64,000 nucleotides of DNA. Origin: an uncultured Clostridium sp. (GTDB lineage Bacteria > Bacillota > Clostridia > TANB77 > CAG-508). Positions 27,588-37,541 of the stretch are shown piece after piece (the stretch's first letter is position 1; every line of letters begins with the position of its first letter). The DNA lies in the NCBI GenBank assembly GCA_947648905.1, contig CANSPP010000001.1, positions 1 to 64,000 of the forward strand, read 5' to 3'. Below the pieces are notes generated by a model. That model saw only the letters and a program-made list of their open reading frames with translations. It was not told where the DNA came from and did not search any database. The translations under genes and the position numbers were made by a program.

Positions 27588-28259
27588 TTAGATATTCTTT
27601 TTTATCTCTTCATAAATTTCCTCGTGTATATCTTCTATTGTTCTAATGTTATCATCTTTTACACAATTTATTTCATACCATCCATATTTTTTTGCCACAT
27701 CACATGCTGCAGAATATGCATCTTTTAAGTGTTCTGTATCACTTTCGTGTATATCTTTTTTTGCGTTGTGTGTAAACTTATTTTCTCTGTTAGCCATTAA
27801 CTCTAATGATTTTTCTACTGGCATATTCAAGAAGAATACTTCTGTTGGAATTGGTAATCCATATAGATTAAATTCAAAGTCCCATAACCATTTCAAGAAT
27901 TTTTCTCTTTCCTCTGGATTTGATATTTTTCCTGCTTGGTGTACCATATTTGCTGTTGTATATCTGTCTGCTAATATTATTCCTCCGTTTTCGTAGTATT
28001 CTTGGTATCCTGTTTTGAATGTTGCATATCTGTCTGCTGCATAGAATGTTGATGCTATGTATGGACTTATTTCTTTTGCGTTTTTTCCGAATTCTCCAGA
28101 TAGATACATTTTTACTAACGCTGAACTTTCGCTTTCGTAGTTTGGAAAGCTTACTACTTTGTAATCTATTCCGTCTTCTGCTAGTCTTTCTTGTAGTTTT
28201 TTGAATTGCGTTTGTTTTCCGCTTCCGTCTGTTCCATCTATTACATATAGTTTTCCCAT
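27588..28259 (-). CDS. tmk: Thymidylate kinase
   Basis: 223 residues. IDGTDGSGKQTQ is the P-loop, DRYTTANMVHQAGK the DRY/LID-type region, and FLNMPVEKSLELM the core strand. Makes dTDP from dTMP for DNA synthesis. It lies 9 bases downstream of the symporter gene on the same strand, probably co-transcribed. The last residues (YEEIKKNI) look complete. Confidence 0.93.
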   Translation of the reverse strand: MGKLYVIDGTDGSGKQTQFKKLQERLAEDGIDYKVVSFPNYESESSALVKMYLSGEFGKNAKEISPYIASTFYAADRYATFKTGYQEYYENGGIILADRYTTANMVHQAGKISNPEEREKFLKWLWDFEFNLYGLPIPTEVFFLNMPVEKSLELMANRENKFTHNAKKDIHESDTEHLKDAYSAACDVAKKYGWYEINCVKDDNIRTIEDIHEEIYEEIKKNI

Positions 28260-28268
28260 TTGTTTCTC

Positions 28269-29531
28269 CTATTTCTTGTTATTTATCCATTCTTTTCCAT
28301 CAACAACTCTTGTAACCATCATTGAAGAAACTGTATCTCCAACTACATTAAGCATAGTTGCTGGTGGGTCAATAATTGTAGCTATAATTGTTAATATTGG
28401 AAGTGCTGCTACAGGGTAGCCAAGCATAGTTAAAATTAGCATTTCTGAAATTGTTCCTCCACCTATTGGCACTGCTGTTATTAAAAGATTAGCAAGTAAA
28501 GCTACTCCTACTATTCCTAGAACGTCTCCAGCTGTTGCTAGACTTGTTCCAAATAGGCATACCAAGAACATTATTTTAAATACTGATCCTATTATAGAGC
28601 CATCTTTGTGGAAGCTTGTTCCTAATGGTATTGTTGTTTCTGCTATGTCGTCTGGTACTCCCATTTTTTTAGCACATTCTACATTTACTGGAATTGATGC
28701 TGCACTAGAGCATGTTGCAAGGGCTGTTAGTGTTGATGGTATTGCATTTTTCCAAAATGCTGATACTCCTTTTTTTCCACCTGCTATAAAGGCATATATT
28801 GTGTATACAATAAAGTAAAATGCTATTGCTACAATTGTGTATACTACAAATGTTTTTAAATATCCTACTGCTATTGAAGCTCCAAAGCTTCCTACTAGTG
28901 ATGCAAAGTAACATCCTAATCCTATTGGTGCAAAGTACATTATGATTTTTACTATGTTTGCAACTATTTCGTTTGCTGATACTAGAAAGTCATATACTGG
29001 CTTTCCTTTTTCTCCTGCCATATTTGTTGCAATTCCAAAGATTACTGATGCAATTAAAAGTGCTACAATGTTTTCTTTTGATAATAATTTTGAAAAGTCA
29101 TTTACTGTTAATAAATTAACTGTTCTGTCTGCAATTGTTAATTCTCCTTCGTCTGCTGTACTGTCTTCGCCATCTGTTATTTCTTGTAGCGAATTTCTAA
29201 TTTGTTGCCCGTCTTCTGGGTTTACTAGTTTTACAAAGTATGTACTAACAAATCCTACAATTACTGCAATAATTGATGTAAATATAAATACTCCAATTAT
29301 TGTAACCATAATTTTTCCTATTCTTTTAGGTTGTTTCATTTTTGCAATTGATGTGGTTATTGTTAAGAATATTAGTGGTACGATGATAACCAATAATAGG
29401 TTTAAGAATAAATCTCCCAACGGACTTAAAATTGTTGCTTTTTCTTGGAATACGATTCCTACAATAGCGCCAACAATAATAGCAACTAATAAAATAATTG
29501 TTGACTTGTAATTTGATAAAAATTTTTTCAT
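28269..29531 (-). CDS. Dicarboxylate/amino acid:cation symporter (DAACS family)
   Basis: 420 residues with about eight membrane helices. TLTALATCSSAASIPV is the Ser-rich re-entrant loop and GTSFHKDGSII the conserved unwound-helix region. GGGTISEMLI and the final re-entrant loop IIDPPATMLNVVGD also match. It moves glutamate/aspartate or C4-dicarboxylates with Na+ or H+. An extracellular loop (about 115-140) is acidic. Followed by tmk. Confidence 0.9.
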   Translation of the reverse strand: MKKFLSNYKSTIILLVAIIVGAIVGIVFQEKATILSPLGDLFLNLLLVIIVPLIFLTITTSIAKMKQPKRIGKIMVTIIGVFIFTSIIAVIVGFVSTYFVKLVNPEDGQQIRNSLQEITDGEDSTADEGELTIADRTVNLLTVNDFSKLLSKENIVALLIASVIFGIATNMAGEKGKPVYDFLVSANEIVANIVKIIMYFAPIGLGCYFASLVGSFGASIAVGYLKTFVVYTIVAIAFYFIVYTIYAFIAGGKKGVSAFWKNAIPSTLTALATCSSAASIPVNVECAKKMGVPDDIAETTIPLGTSFHKDGSIIGSVFKIMFLVCLFGTSLATAGDVLGIVGVALLANLLITAVPIGGGTISEMLILTMLGYPVAALPILTIIATIIDPPATMLNVVGDTVSSMMVTRVVDGKEWINNKK

Positions 29532-29672
29532 AATACTACCTCTTTCTAGTTTAAGGTAACTAAAAATATAATTATATTCTTAGAATTTGCTATCATTATA
29601 TATTACAATATTCGTTTTTTCAAGTATTTATGACATATTTTATCTATTATTTAGAGGTGTTTCTGATATGTA

Positions 29673-30035
29673 TTATGTAAAAGCTTGTTTTATATGTTCT
29701 ATTTTATAATTGCTATTATTCAAAAATACTTCAATTACATCAAATCTAATTGCTGTATTCTTAATTTTCTTTTTGTAGTTATAATATTTAGCTACATTTT
29801 TTATATGTTTTTGTTTTAGTTGTTCTACAGCTTCACTTGGTCTTCCATATTTTAGACTAGAACGTGTTTTTACTTCGACAAATACAAGCTCATTTTTTAT
29901 TTCATCACGAACGATAATATCTATCTCTCCTTGTCTACATCTAAAATTTCTTTCTATTATTTTATAATTATTTTTTTCTAAGTATTGGCAGGCTAAGTTT
30001 TCGCCAATTCTTCCTTTTTCTTGATTTATATACAT
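29673..30035 (-). CDS. YraN family endonuclease-like protein (UPF0102)
   Basis: 120 residues. GRIGENLACQYLEKNNYKII and FRCRQGEIDIIV with FVEVKTRSS form the PD-(D/E)xK-like core of the YraN family. The exact role is not settled. It overlaps the end of dprA by 10 bases, so it is translated from the same message as comM-dprA. Confidence 0.9.
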   Translation of the reverse strand: MYINQEKGRIGENLACQYLEKNNYKIIERNFRCRQGEIDIIVRDEIKNELVFVEVKTRSSLKYGRPSEAVEQLKQKHIKNVAKYYNYKKKIKNTAIRFDVIEVFLNNSNYKIEHIKQAFT

Positions 30036-30913
30036 TTATACCCTCCCGCTATTTTCTTTATAGCCCCATCTAATTCTAACATAAGTAAAATGTTCGTAAT
30101 TTCACTTATGGATTTATTAGATTTTTTTGCTATTTCATTTACTTCTTTTATTCCGTTCTTAATTAGGATATATACTTCTTTTTCTGCTTTGTCTTTAATT
30201 TTTAATTCCAAGTTTTGTTTTATCTTTTGTTCTGTTTCTATGTATTTAAAATCTAAAAATTTCAAAAAATTATATTTATCTATGATATCTTTTGTAGAAG
30301 TAACTAAAATAGCTCCCTTTTTTATTAAGTTGTTTGTTCCAACTCCATATTTATCACCTATTTCATGTGGTAGTACAAATACTTTTCTTTCTTGATCTTT
30401 TGCTAGTTCTGCTGTAACGCTTGTTCCACTTCTGTATGCCGCTTCAACTACTAATGTTCCTATAGATAATCCGCTTACTATTCTATTTCTTTCTAAGAAT
30501 AAGTTTGAGCTGGCTTTTGTTTCTGGCGGATATTCACTTACTATAAGTCCACCTCTTTTGATGATATTTTTATATAATTCTATATTTTCTTCTGGGAAAA
30601 TATGATTAAATCCATTTCCTAATACTGCTATTGTTTTTCCATCAACTTCCATTGTTCCTATATGTGCTGCAGTATCAATTCCTTTTGCCATTCCACTTGC
30701 TACTACTAATCCTTGCATTGCTAATTCTGCTGCAAATTTTTTTGCTAGTTTTATACCATTTGTGGTACAATTTCGTGAGCCAATAATTGAAATTATATTT
30801 TCATTTAGTAATTCTACATTTCCTTCTAAATATAGTTGTTTTGGTGGATTTTTTATTTCTTTTAACTGTTTTGGATATTTTTTATCTTTTATAGTGATTT
30901 TTATTATATACAT
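30026..30913 (-). CDS. dprA: DNA processing protein DprA
   Basis: 295 residues. The Rossmann-like core is clear: SIIGSRNCTTNG, ASGMAKGIDTAAHIGT, AVLGNGFNHIFPEEN, SEYPPETKAS, RNRIVSGLS and VVEAAYRSGTSVTAELA. It has a short N-terminus and a winged-helix C-terminus (NEIAKKSNKSISEITNIL). DprA loads RecA on incoming single-stranded DNA during natural transformation. Located between comM and yraN, 25 bases after comM. Confidence 0.95.
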   Translation of the reverse strand: MYIIKITIKDKKYPKQLKEIKNPPKQLYLEGNVELLNENIISIIGSRNCTTNGIKLAKKFAAELAMQGLVVASGMAKGIDTAAHIGTMEVDGKTIAVLGNGFNHIFPEENIELYKNIIKRGGLIVSEYPPETKASSNLFLERNRIVSGLSIGTLVVEAAYRSGTSVTAELAKDQERKVFVLPHEIGDKYGVGTNNLIKKGAILVTSTKDIIDKYNFLKFLDFKYIETEQKIKQNLELKIKDKAEKEVYILIKNGIKEVNEIAKKSNKSISEITNILLMLELDGAIKKIAGGYKCI

Positions 30914-30938
30914 CTCTCCTTACTAGATTTACTTATAT

Positions 30939-32486
30939 TTAGTTTTCAAAATATTTTCTATCTAAACTTCTATATTGTATTGCTTCTGCTAAGTGATATG
31001 CTTTTATATCTTTAGAATCGTCTAAATCTGCTATTGTTCTTGCTACTTTTAAAATTCTTTCATATGCCCTTGCACTTAATCCTAATTTTTCAAACGCATC
31101 TTCTAAAATTTTTTTACTTTTGTCATCTAATTTACAGTATTTTTCTATTAATGCTGGTGGTAGCTCAGAATTTGAAAATATATCTTGTCCTTTGTATCTT
31201 TCTAACTGAATTCTTCTTGCTTTGTTTACTCTTTTCCTTATTTCCTCTGATGTTTCTTCTTTCTTATTTGAATCTAATTTTTGATATGGTACTCTACTTA
31301 CTTCTATCTGTAAATCAATTCTATCTAAGAGTGGTCCACTTATTTTATTCATATATCTTCTTATTTGTTCTTTTGTACAATTACATTTTTGTGCATCTGA
31401 ACCATAGAATCCGCACGGGCACGGGTTCATACTTGCTAAAAGTACAAATTTACACGGATATGTAACTGCCATATTCACTCTACTGATTGTTACGTTTTTA
31501 TCTTCTAATGGTCCTCTTAATGCTTCTATAACTTTTTTGTTGAATTCTGGTAATTCGTCTAAGAATAGCACTCCATAATGAGCTAAACTGACCTCTCCGA
31601 GGTTTTGGTGTCCTTCCTCCACCTATTAGAGATGTTGTTGTTATTGTATGGTGTGGGCTTTTGAATGGCCTTGTTAAGATAATTGGGTTTTCTTCTGATA
31701 ATAATCCTGCTATACTATGAATTTTGGTAACTTCTAATGCTTCTTCAAAGCTGATATCTGGCAATATACTAGGAAATCTTTTTGCTAACATTGTTTTCCC
31801 AGAACCGGGAACTCCGAATTAATGCACAATTGTGGCTTCCTGCAGCTGATACTTCTAATGCTCTTTTTACTAGTTCTTGACCTTTTACTTCTGAAAAATC
31901 AAACTTATACTTTGCTTGATTTTGTGAATTAAATTTTTTTGTTTTTGTTTTTTCAATATATGTATTTCCATTTAGATATTCTATAATTTCTTTTAAATGG
32001 TTAATTGGTATTATTTCTAGTCCATCAACTATTTGTGCTTCCTTTTCATTTTGTTTTGATAAAACTATTCTTTTTATTCCAAGTTTCTTTGCCTCTATAC
32101 AGATTGGCAAAACTCCATTTACTTTTTCTATTTTTCCATCTAATGAAAGTTCTCCTATAAAGATTGTTTCCTTTAAAAATTCTTCCAAATATGAATTGTA
32201 TATTTGTCTACTTGCAATTAAAATTCCTAATGCTATTGGCAAGTCAAATTTCGAACCTTCCTTTCTCGTGTTTGCCGGTGCTAGATTTACAATTATTTTT
32301 CTACTTAGCATTTCTCCTTGTGTATTTTTTATCGCTGTTTTTACTCTTTCTTTTGACTCTTTCACACTTGTATCTGGCAAACCGAACTATTTCAAATAGT
32401 GGAAGTCCTGACGATATATCAACTTGTATTGATACTAGATATCCATTTAATCCTTGCAGCGACATACTTTGTACTGTTGCTAACAT
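30939..32486 (-). CDS. comM: ComM-type AAA+ (Mg-chelatase-like) protein with three +1 shifts at CGG
   Basis: AAA+ helicase family that promotes branch migration in natural transformation. Start ATG 32484-32486 with a GAAAGGAGC box. Four open segments are joined by three CGG shifts: at 32382-32384 ([17 protein letters not shown]), at 31814-31816 ([13 protein letters not shown], the Walker A), and at 31597-31599 ([18 protein letters not shown], leading to the Walker B). After all three the protein is 514 residues, the expected length, and ends with the conserved C-terminal domain ([18 protein letters not shown]). All three restored residues are conserved glycines. Linked to dprA and yraN, the usual neighbours. 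Confidence 0.93.
31597..31599 (-). other. +1 frameshift site at CGG (comM, site 3)
   Basis: CCT CGG AGA GGT in the zero frame; +1 gives CCT GGA GAG GTC (P-G-E-V), the conserved PKPGE motif. Confidence 0.93.
31814..31816 (-). other. +1 frameshift site at CGG (comM, site 2)
   Basis: ATT CGG AGT TCC in the zero frame; +1 gives ATT GGA GTT CCC GGT TCT GGG AAA, which is the Walker A motif. Confidence 0.93.
32382..32384 (-). other. +1 frameshift site at CGG (comM, site 1)
   Basis: GTT CGG TTT in the zero frame; +1 gives GTT GGT TTG CCA (V-G-L-P), the invariant VGLPD motif of ComM. Confidence 0.93.
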
Positions 32487-32579
32487 TAAGCTCCTTTCAT
32501 TTATGTTTGGATGTCTGAAGCCATTACAATTGGCAGAGAGAGTGTTGATATCACATTTTTGAAAATTGCTGATATGCAA

Positions 32580-32950
32580 GACTACAAAATTTTAATTATA
32601 ACTTTTAATATAGGGAATTTAAATGAATAACTAATAAAAAGGGGTTAAACCATTGTAATGACCTCAGATATCCAAACATATTTTATTTGTTTTTGTTTTG
32701 ATTAATTTCGATTTAAATTTTGATTTTAAAATTTACTTGATAAAAATTTATTGCAATAAGTGATTAGCTGTAAATCTTTTATAGCTTAACAGAATTTTTC
32801 ACCTATTGCAATACTTTTTTTAAAATTTCTTGAAAAACTCATCGCAAAATTCGACATTTTTCGACAATACGCCTATTAGAAACAAACTTTTTGGACAACT
32901 TTTTTTGCTAGCAAAAGTTGCTCTCTGAGCTTATTTCCTCATATCTTCTA
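32580..32950. other. Gene-free gap with a strong hairpin
   Basis: No credible ORF in about 370 bases. At 32750-32812 ATTGCAATAAGTGA pairs with TTCACCTATTGCAAT (one mismatch) around a loop that itself holds AGCT...AGCT, followed by a T-run on the + strand. This could be a terminator or part of a small RNA. Nothing else identifiable. Confidence 0.45.
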
Positions 32951-32953
32951 TAA

Positions 32954-33523
32954 TTATTTTTGTATTCCGTAATTTCCTGTTTCATAATCTCTAAAGAAGT
33001 TCACTTCTGGTGGACAATATGTGCATACTATAAAACAAATTAGTAAAAATCCGACAATTATTCCTGATAAAATTTTAGTAAGTAATGTGCTTTGTTCTTC
33101 TTTTTTCATTATTTTATATGCAATCAATTCTCCTATAACTATACTTAATATAAATATTAAAATATCTATTAATAGAAAATTGGTTCCAATTATTCCTGTG
33201 TATGTAAAAAATGTAACTGTTGTAATACATATACTTCCAAAAATTCCAATTGTTTTTGCCTCAATATAGTTGTTAGTTGTTTCTCGTACAAAAAAGAATT
33301 CAACTATTGCTGCTATTAACATTGGATAAAATGACAGTTTTAAGTGCTCCCATACACTTTCATTAACTGCCGAAAAACTGCCTATAAATGCATTTTCTCC
33401 AGTCCATCCGTATAAAAAATGTAGTATTGTGCCAAAAAACAAGCAAAAGATTATTACTCCGATTTCTATTTGTAATAATTTGCTTGTTTTTATTTTCATC
33501 CATATTTTTTGCATTTCTTCCAT
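32954..33523 (-). CDS. DUF6512 family membrane protein
   Basis: 189 residues from the ATG at 33521-33523, chosen because AAGGAGGT lies upstream. About five hydrophobic helices. The region HFLYGWTGENAFIGSFSAVNESVWEHLKL is the family hallmark (split: HFLYGWTGEN and AVNESVWEHLK). No known function. Confidence 0.82.
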   Translation of the reverse strand: MEEMQKIWMKIKTSKLLQIEIGVIIFCLFFGTILHFLYGWTGENAFIGSFSAVNESVWEHLKLSFYPMLIAAIVEFFFVRETTNNYIEAKTIGIFGSICITTVTFFTYTGIIGTNFLLIDILIFILSIVIGELIAYKIMKKEEQSTLLTKILSGIIVGFLLICFIVCTYCPPEVNFFRDYETGNYGIQK

Positions 33524-33580
33524 TTGCAATACCTCCTTATTCACATTTATATGCAAATAATAAGGTTTTATTCTTCTATC

Positions 33581-34048
33581 TTATCCTATATTTATTTTAT
33601 GTACTGGAAATTTCTTTTCTTTAAGAATTTCTTTAATTGTTGCTGGTCTTACATCATATTTATCCATTTCATTTATGTCTATCCATTCATAATGTACATA
33701 ATCTTCTCCTTCTATATTTTTTATCGTTTCTGTTATTTTCCTATCTTCTTCATTTACAAATTCTGCTTGATATACAAACATTATCTCATGATATTTTGCT
33801 TTTTCTGTTTTGAAAAAGTTTTCTATTGTTGATATATATCCTGTAATTTCTATGTCTTTTCCTGTTTCTTCTGCAATCTCTCTTTTTATTGCATCTTCTG
33901 AATTCTCCCCTATCGTCACTCTTCCACCTAGTAACGCATAGTTTGACTCCTCTTGGTTTTTGTGTAATAATACTTTGCCATTGTGTGTTATTATCCCTGC
34001 TGCTCTCACATTTAATTTGTAATCTTCTATGTCAATCGTAAGGTCCAT
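33581..34048 (-). CDS. NUDIX hydrolase
   Basis: 155 residues. GGRVTIGENSEDAIKREI followed by AEETG is the Nudix box (Gx5Ex7REUxEExGU). It hydrolyses a nucleoside-diphosphate-linked compound; the substrate cannot be predicted. Single gene on the minus strand, divergent from the HD gene. Confidence 0.88.
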   Translation of the reverse strand: MDLTIDIEDYKLNVRAAGIITHNGKVLLHKNQEESNYALLGGRVTIGENSEDAIKREIAEETGKDIEITGYISTIENFFKTEKAKYHEIMFVYQAEFVNEEDRKITETIKNIEGEDYVHYEWIDINEMDKYDVRPATIKEILKEKKFPVHKINIG

Positions 34049-34186
34049 TTTCTGTTCCTCCTTTTACATATTTTGTAAGATTTTACCACTATTTGTAGAA
34101 TATTGCAATATTTTTTTAAATTACATTGAATATTTTTAGTTATTCTTTTATAATATTGTTATATAAATAAAGTAGTGAGGTAAAAA

Positions 34187-34960
34187 ATGATTGATATAGA
34201 ATTAGCAAAAAAAGAATTTGATAAATACGTTTCACAATTTAACCCTGATGAAGGTAGAATTAAACTAAAAATAGAGCACATAAAAAGAGTAGCGAACATA
34301 AGCAGAAAACTTGCTACTACTCTAAATTTAGATGAGGAACATATTAGATTAGCTGAAATAATAGGTTTATTCCACGATATCGGTAGATTTAAACAAGTAG
34401 CACTTTTTAATACATTTAGTGACAAAGACTCTGTAAATCACGCTGAATTAAGCATAAAAACTTTATTTGATGATAATTTAATTGATAATTTTAAAATTGA
34501 TGATAAATATAAAAAAATAATAAAAGTAGCTGTCTTAAACCACAACAAACCTAGAATAAGTGCATCTTTAACAGGTGATGAATTACTTTATTCAAAAATA
34601 ATTAGAGACGCTGATAAACTTGATATTTTCTATACAATATGTGAATATGATTTTGAAAGTATCTTTTGGTATCCGGATTTTAGTTGTGAAAAAATTAGTG
34701 ATACTATTATGAATCAATTTATAAATGAACATTCAATTAACTATGTTGATATAAAGTCAAACGCTGATGTAATACTTGCTTTTTACGCATACATTTATGA
34801 CTTTAATTTCGACTTTTCTTTGGGATTTTTAAAAACAAAAGATTATTTAGAAACCTTTGCAAATCGAGTTAAGCAAAATTTTAGTAGCGAAATTGTAGGT
34901 CAACAAGTAGACAAAGTACTAGAAATTTCTAATAATTATTTAACCAGCTGTAAGTCTTAA
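34187..34960 (+). CDS. HD-domain phosphohydrolase
   Basis: 257 residues. H...HD...D layout of the HD superfamily: HIKRVANISRKLA, then GLFHDIGRFKQ near residue 65, VLNHNKPR, and IIRDADKLDIF near 145. These are the usual metal ligands of a nucleotide or cyclic-nucleotide phosphohydrolase; the substrate is unknown. Good AGTGAGG box upstream. Divergent from the NUDIX gene. Confidence 0.85.
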   Translation: MIDIELAKKEFDKYVSQFNPDEGRIKLKIEHIKRVANISRKLATTLNLDEEHIRLAEIIGLFHDIGRFKQVALFNTFSDKDSVNHAELSIKTLFDDNLIDNFKIDDKYKKIIKVAVLNHNKPRISASLTGDELLYSKIIRDADKLDIFYTICEYDFESIFWYPDFSCEKISDTIMNQFINEHSINYVDIKSNADVILAFYAYIYDFNFDFSLGFLKTKDYLETFANRVKQNFSSEIVGQQVDKVLEISNNYLTSCKS

Positions 34961-34980
34961 TTTATAGCTGTTAAATAATT

Positions 34981-35024
34981 AAACTGGGACTAATTAAAAT
35001 ATTTTAATCTGTCCCAGTTTTTAT
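34981..35024. terminator. Bidirectional terminator
   Basis: AAACTGGGAC / GTCCCAGTTT stem (34981-34990, 35011-35020) with a T-run, between convergent HD and maf genes. Confidence 0.85.
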
Positions 35025-35033
35025 AAATATGCT

Positions 35034-35606
35034 CTACTTTTCTATTCCTTTTAATATGTCATAAACCTTATGAATAGGCAATCCTACTACAGTTGAATAA
35101 TTTCCATCTATCTTTTCGATGAATATAGAAAATTCGCCTTGAATTGCATAAGCACCTGCTTTGTCATAAGCTTCTCCTGTGTCTATCCAATTTATTATCT
35201 CTTTTTCACTCATATCTTTTATTTTTACTTGCGTTTTATCGTAAGTTATATGTTCTTGATATTTATTTCCTTTTTGAACTAGAATTGCTAGCCCTGTTAT
35301 TACTTCATGTTTTTGCCCATTTAACTCTTTTAGTATTTTTAGAGCATCTTCCTTATCTTTTGGTTTTCCATATATCTTCCCATCTTTTACTACCATTGTG
35401 TCTGAACCGATTATTATTCTATCTCCTTCTGTCTCGTCAAATACAGTTTTTGCTTTTATATATGCTAGTTTTTTTGCTTGTTCTTCTGGTTTTAGGCCCT
35501 TTTCTAAAGTTTCTTCTGCATTACTTACTTTTATTTCATATTTTACTTTTAGTAAGTCTAATAGTTCTTTTCTTCTTGGTGATTTTGATGCTAGTATTAT
35601 TTTCAT
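35034..35606 (-). CDS. maf: Maf family nucleotide pyrophosphatase
   Basis: 190 residues. ASKSPRRKELLDLL at the N-terminus, IIGSDTMVV with the catalytic Asp, GKPKDKEDA, and KAGAYAIQGE with VVGLPI at the end are the Maf signatures. It removes dTTP/UTP-type or modified nucleotides. Single gene. Confidence 0.93.
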   Translation of the reverse strand: MKIILASKSPRRKELLDLLKVKYEIKVSNAEETLEKGLKPEEQAKKLAYIKAKTVFDETEGDRIIIGSDTMVVKDGKIYGKPKDKEDALKILKELNGQKHEVITGLAILVQKGNKYQEHITYDKTQVKIKDMSEKEIINWIDTGEAYDKAGAYAIQGEFSIFIEKIDGNYSTVVGLPIHKVYDILKGIEK

Positions 35607-35872
35607 TTTTTATCCTTTCTTTATTTTTAATATTATATAATTTTTATAATTCGAATTTGTATAATTTCTCATCTGTACTTTCTTCATATTCTAATTTTGC
35701 AACTTCTTCTAAAAATTCTATTTTGTCTAAAAGATTATATATTTTGATTATATAAATCCCTCCTTTTTTCTTTTTTATTATATCATTATTTTACCAAAAA
35801 ACAAATACTTGTGTAATGATAAATATTGTAGTAAAATAGTAAAAATAAAAAATATAAGTATAGGAGTATTTT

Positions 35873-36532
35873 ATGATTGGTAATGCTATTGATTATGATA
35901 AAAGATATAAATCCAATTTCCCAATTTTCCCTGCAAAATTTGATTGGGATTTAAAAAGATATTTAAGTCTAATTCCGGGAAAAGAAGTTTTAGACTTGGG
36001 AATAGGCCAAGGCAGAAACTCTATTCCTTTAGCAGAATTAGGATTTAATGTTACTGGTGTCGATTATTCTTCCAAATGTTTAGAAATATGTAAAAATACT
36101 TGCTCAAAGTTAAATCTAATTCAAAGTGATATTAGAACTTTTAATATAGAGAAAAATAAATACGATTTAATTTCGTCAAGATGTGTCTTGCACTTTTTCC
36201 ATAAAAATGATACTTCTGAAGTAATTAAAAATATAAAAGACGGCTTGAAGACAAACGGATTGGTCTACATTTATGTTTTTTCAGTTGAAGACCCTAAATT
36301 GATAAAACATTCAATGTCTCCCGATTTTGAAGTTTTAGAAAATAACATTTTGCATAATAAAATTAATGATACATATGTTAGTTTTTTTACTAAAGAAGAA
36401 ATCTTAGAACTATTTAGTGATTTTAAGACCATTTCTATCTCTTCTGAATATTCCTTAGATGTGGGTAGAGATGTTCCTAGCTATTTTGGAATTATAAAAT
36501 ATGTGGGTCAAAAATTAAATAATACTAATTAG
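35873..36532 (+). CDS. Class I SAM-dependent methyltransferase
   Basis: 219 residues. VLDLGIGQGRNSIPLA is motif I, VTGVDYS the acidic end of strand 2, and DLISSRCVLHFF motif IV. Overall it resembles TehB/UbiE-like small methyltransferases. The substrate is unknown. TATAGGAGT box upstream of the ATG. Confidence 0.85.
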   Translation: MIGNAIDYDKRYKSNFPIFPAKFDWDLKRYLSLIPGKEVLDLGIGQGRNSIPLAELGFNVTGVDYSSKCLEICKNTCSKLNLIQSDIRTFNIEKNKYDLISSRCVLHFFHKNDTSEVIKNIKDGLKTNGLVYIYVFSVEDPKLIKHSMSPDFEVLENNILHNKINDTYVSFFTKEEILELFSDFKTISISSEYSLDVGRDVPSYFGIIKYVGQKLNNTN

Positions 36533-36564
36533 TACTACATTTTCTTTTATATTGCAATATCTAA

Positions 36565-36620
36565 GACGAGAGTAGCTGTAGTGAACTTTTAATTTCACTA
36601 CATTTACTCTCGCCTTTTTA
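36565..36620. terminator. Bidirectional terminator
   Basis: A long stem, GACGAGAGTAGCTGTAGTGAA with TTCACTACATTTACTCTCGCC (near-perfect), and a T-run on the + strand; between convergent genes. Confidence 0.85.
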
Positions 36621-36622
36621 TT

Positions 36623-36976
36623 TTATATTATTTCTTTCCAGTTTTCTTCTTTAAATCCAATGAAAATGTGCTTGCTAGATATTAGTAAAGGCCTTTTTAT
36701 TAACATTCCATCACTTGCTAACAACGCTATTTTCTCTTTATCGCTCATTTCTCCTAGTTTTTCTTTTAAATTTAATTCTTTATATTTTAGTCCACTTGTG
36801 TTAAACCATTTTTTTATTTCTTTTCCGCTTCTTTGTATCCATTCTGTTAGTTCTTGTTCTGTTGGTGTTTCTGTGACTATGTTTCTTTCTTTATATTCAA
36901 TGCTGTTGTCGTTTAACCATTTTTTTGCTTTTTTACAGGTAGAACATTTTGGATATTCTATAAATATGTTTTTCAT
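36623..36976 (-). CDS. ArsC/Spx-like thioredoxin-fold protein
   Basis: 117 residues from the ATG at 36974-36976 (AAAGGAG box upstream). YPKCSTCKKAKKWL holds the CxxC, NTSGLKYKEL the conserved middle, and KRPLLI the conserved Arg-Pro. This fits the ArsC/Spx/YffB family. Without further evidence I cannot say whether it is a reductase or a transcription-interacting Spx-like factor. Confidence 0.85.
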   Translation of the reverse strand: MKNIFIEYPKCSTCKKAKKWLNDNSIEYKERNIVTETPTEQELTEWIQRSGKEIKKWFNTSGLKYKELNLKEKLGEMSDKEKIALLASDGMLIKRPLLISSKHIFIGFKEENWKEII

Positions 36977-37040
36977 TTTAATCTCCTTTTCCACAATTAT
37001 ACCATAACTTGTGGATTGTCTTTTATTATTTTTCTTATAC

Positions 37041-37430
37041 TTATAAAACATATTTTGATATTAACGAATTTATCATTCTTATATCTACATTTGATTTGAA
37101 ATCGAATTGTAATATATGTCCATTGCTAAATGTAATTAATAATTCGCTATCTATATCTAATAACCCAGCTGTTTCAATTCCATAATATTGAATTTTGGAA
37201 TATGGATAAGAAAAATACGCAATTTTTTTACCTGTTACTCCTTTTACATTTACTACAAAGATCCTATTATTGGTAAATATAACTTGATCTCTTATTGTTT
37301 TAAATGCACACATTATTTTTTCGCCTTCTACTAATAGTTTTGATACTTCTGGTCGTACATCTTTTATCTCCATAGCTTTGAGATTTAAGAAATTTGAATC
37401 TAAGTTGATTCCTGAAGATATATTTGGCAT
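37041..37430 (-). CDS. PH-domain (bPH) protein
   Basis: 129 residues. The segments LLVEGEKIMCAFKTIRD, VIFTNNRIFVVN, KKIAYFSYPYSKIQYYGI and ELLITFSNGHILQFDF follow the bacterial pleckstrin-homology fold of small cytosolic proteins. Function unknown. It is the last clear chromosomal gene before the integrated element. Confidence 0.8.
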   Translation of the reverse strand: MPNISSGINLDSNFLNLKAMEIKDVRPEVSKLLVEGEKIMCAFKTIRDQVIFTNNRIFVVNVKGVTGKKIAYFSYPYSKIQYYGIETAGLLDIDSELLITFSNGHILQFDFKSNVDIRMINSLISKYVL

Positions 37431-37541
37431 GGTAAAGCCCCCCTTTTTTTCTATTTGTAATAATTATATCATTAGTTGTTTGAAAAATAAATAGTTTCGC
37501 TTATGATATTTATTGTGTGTAGTACTGTTAATACGATAGTG

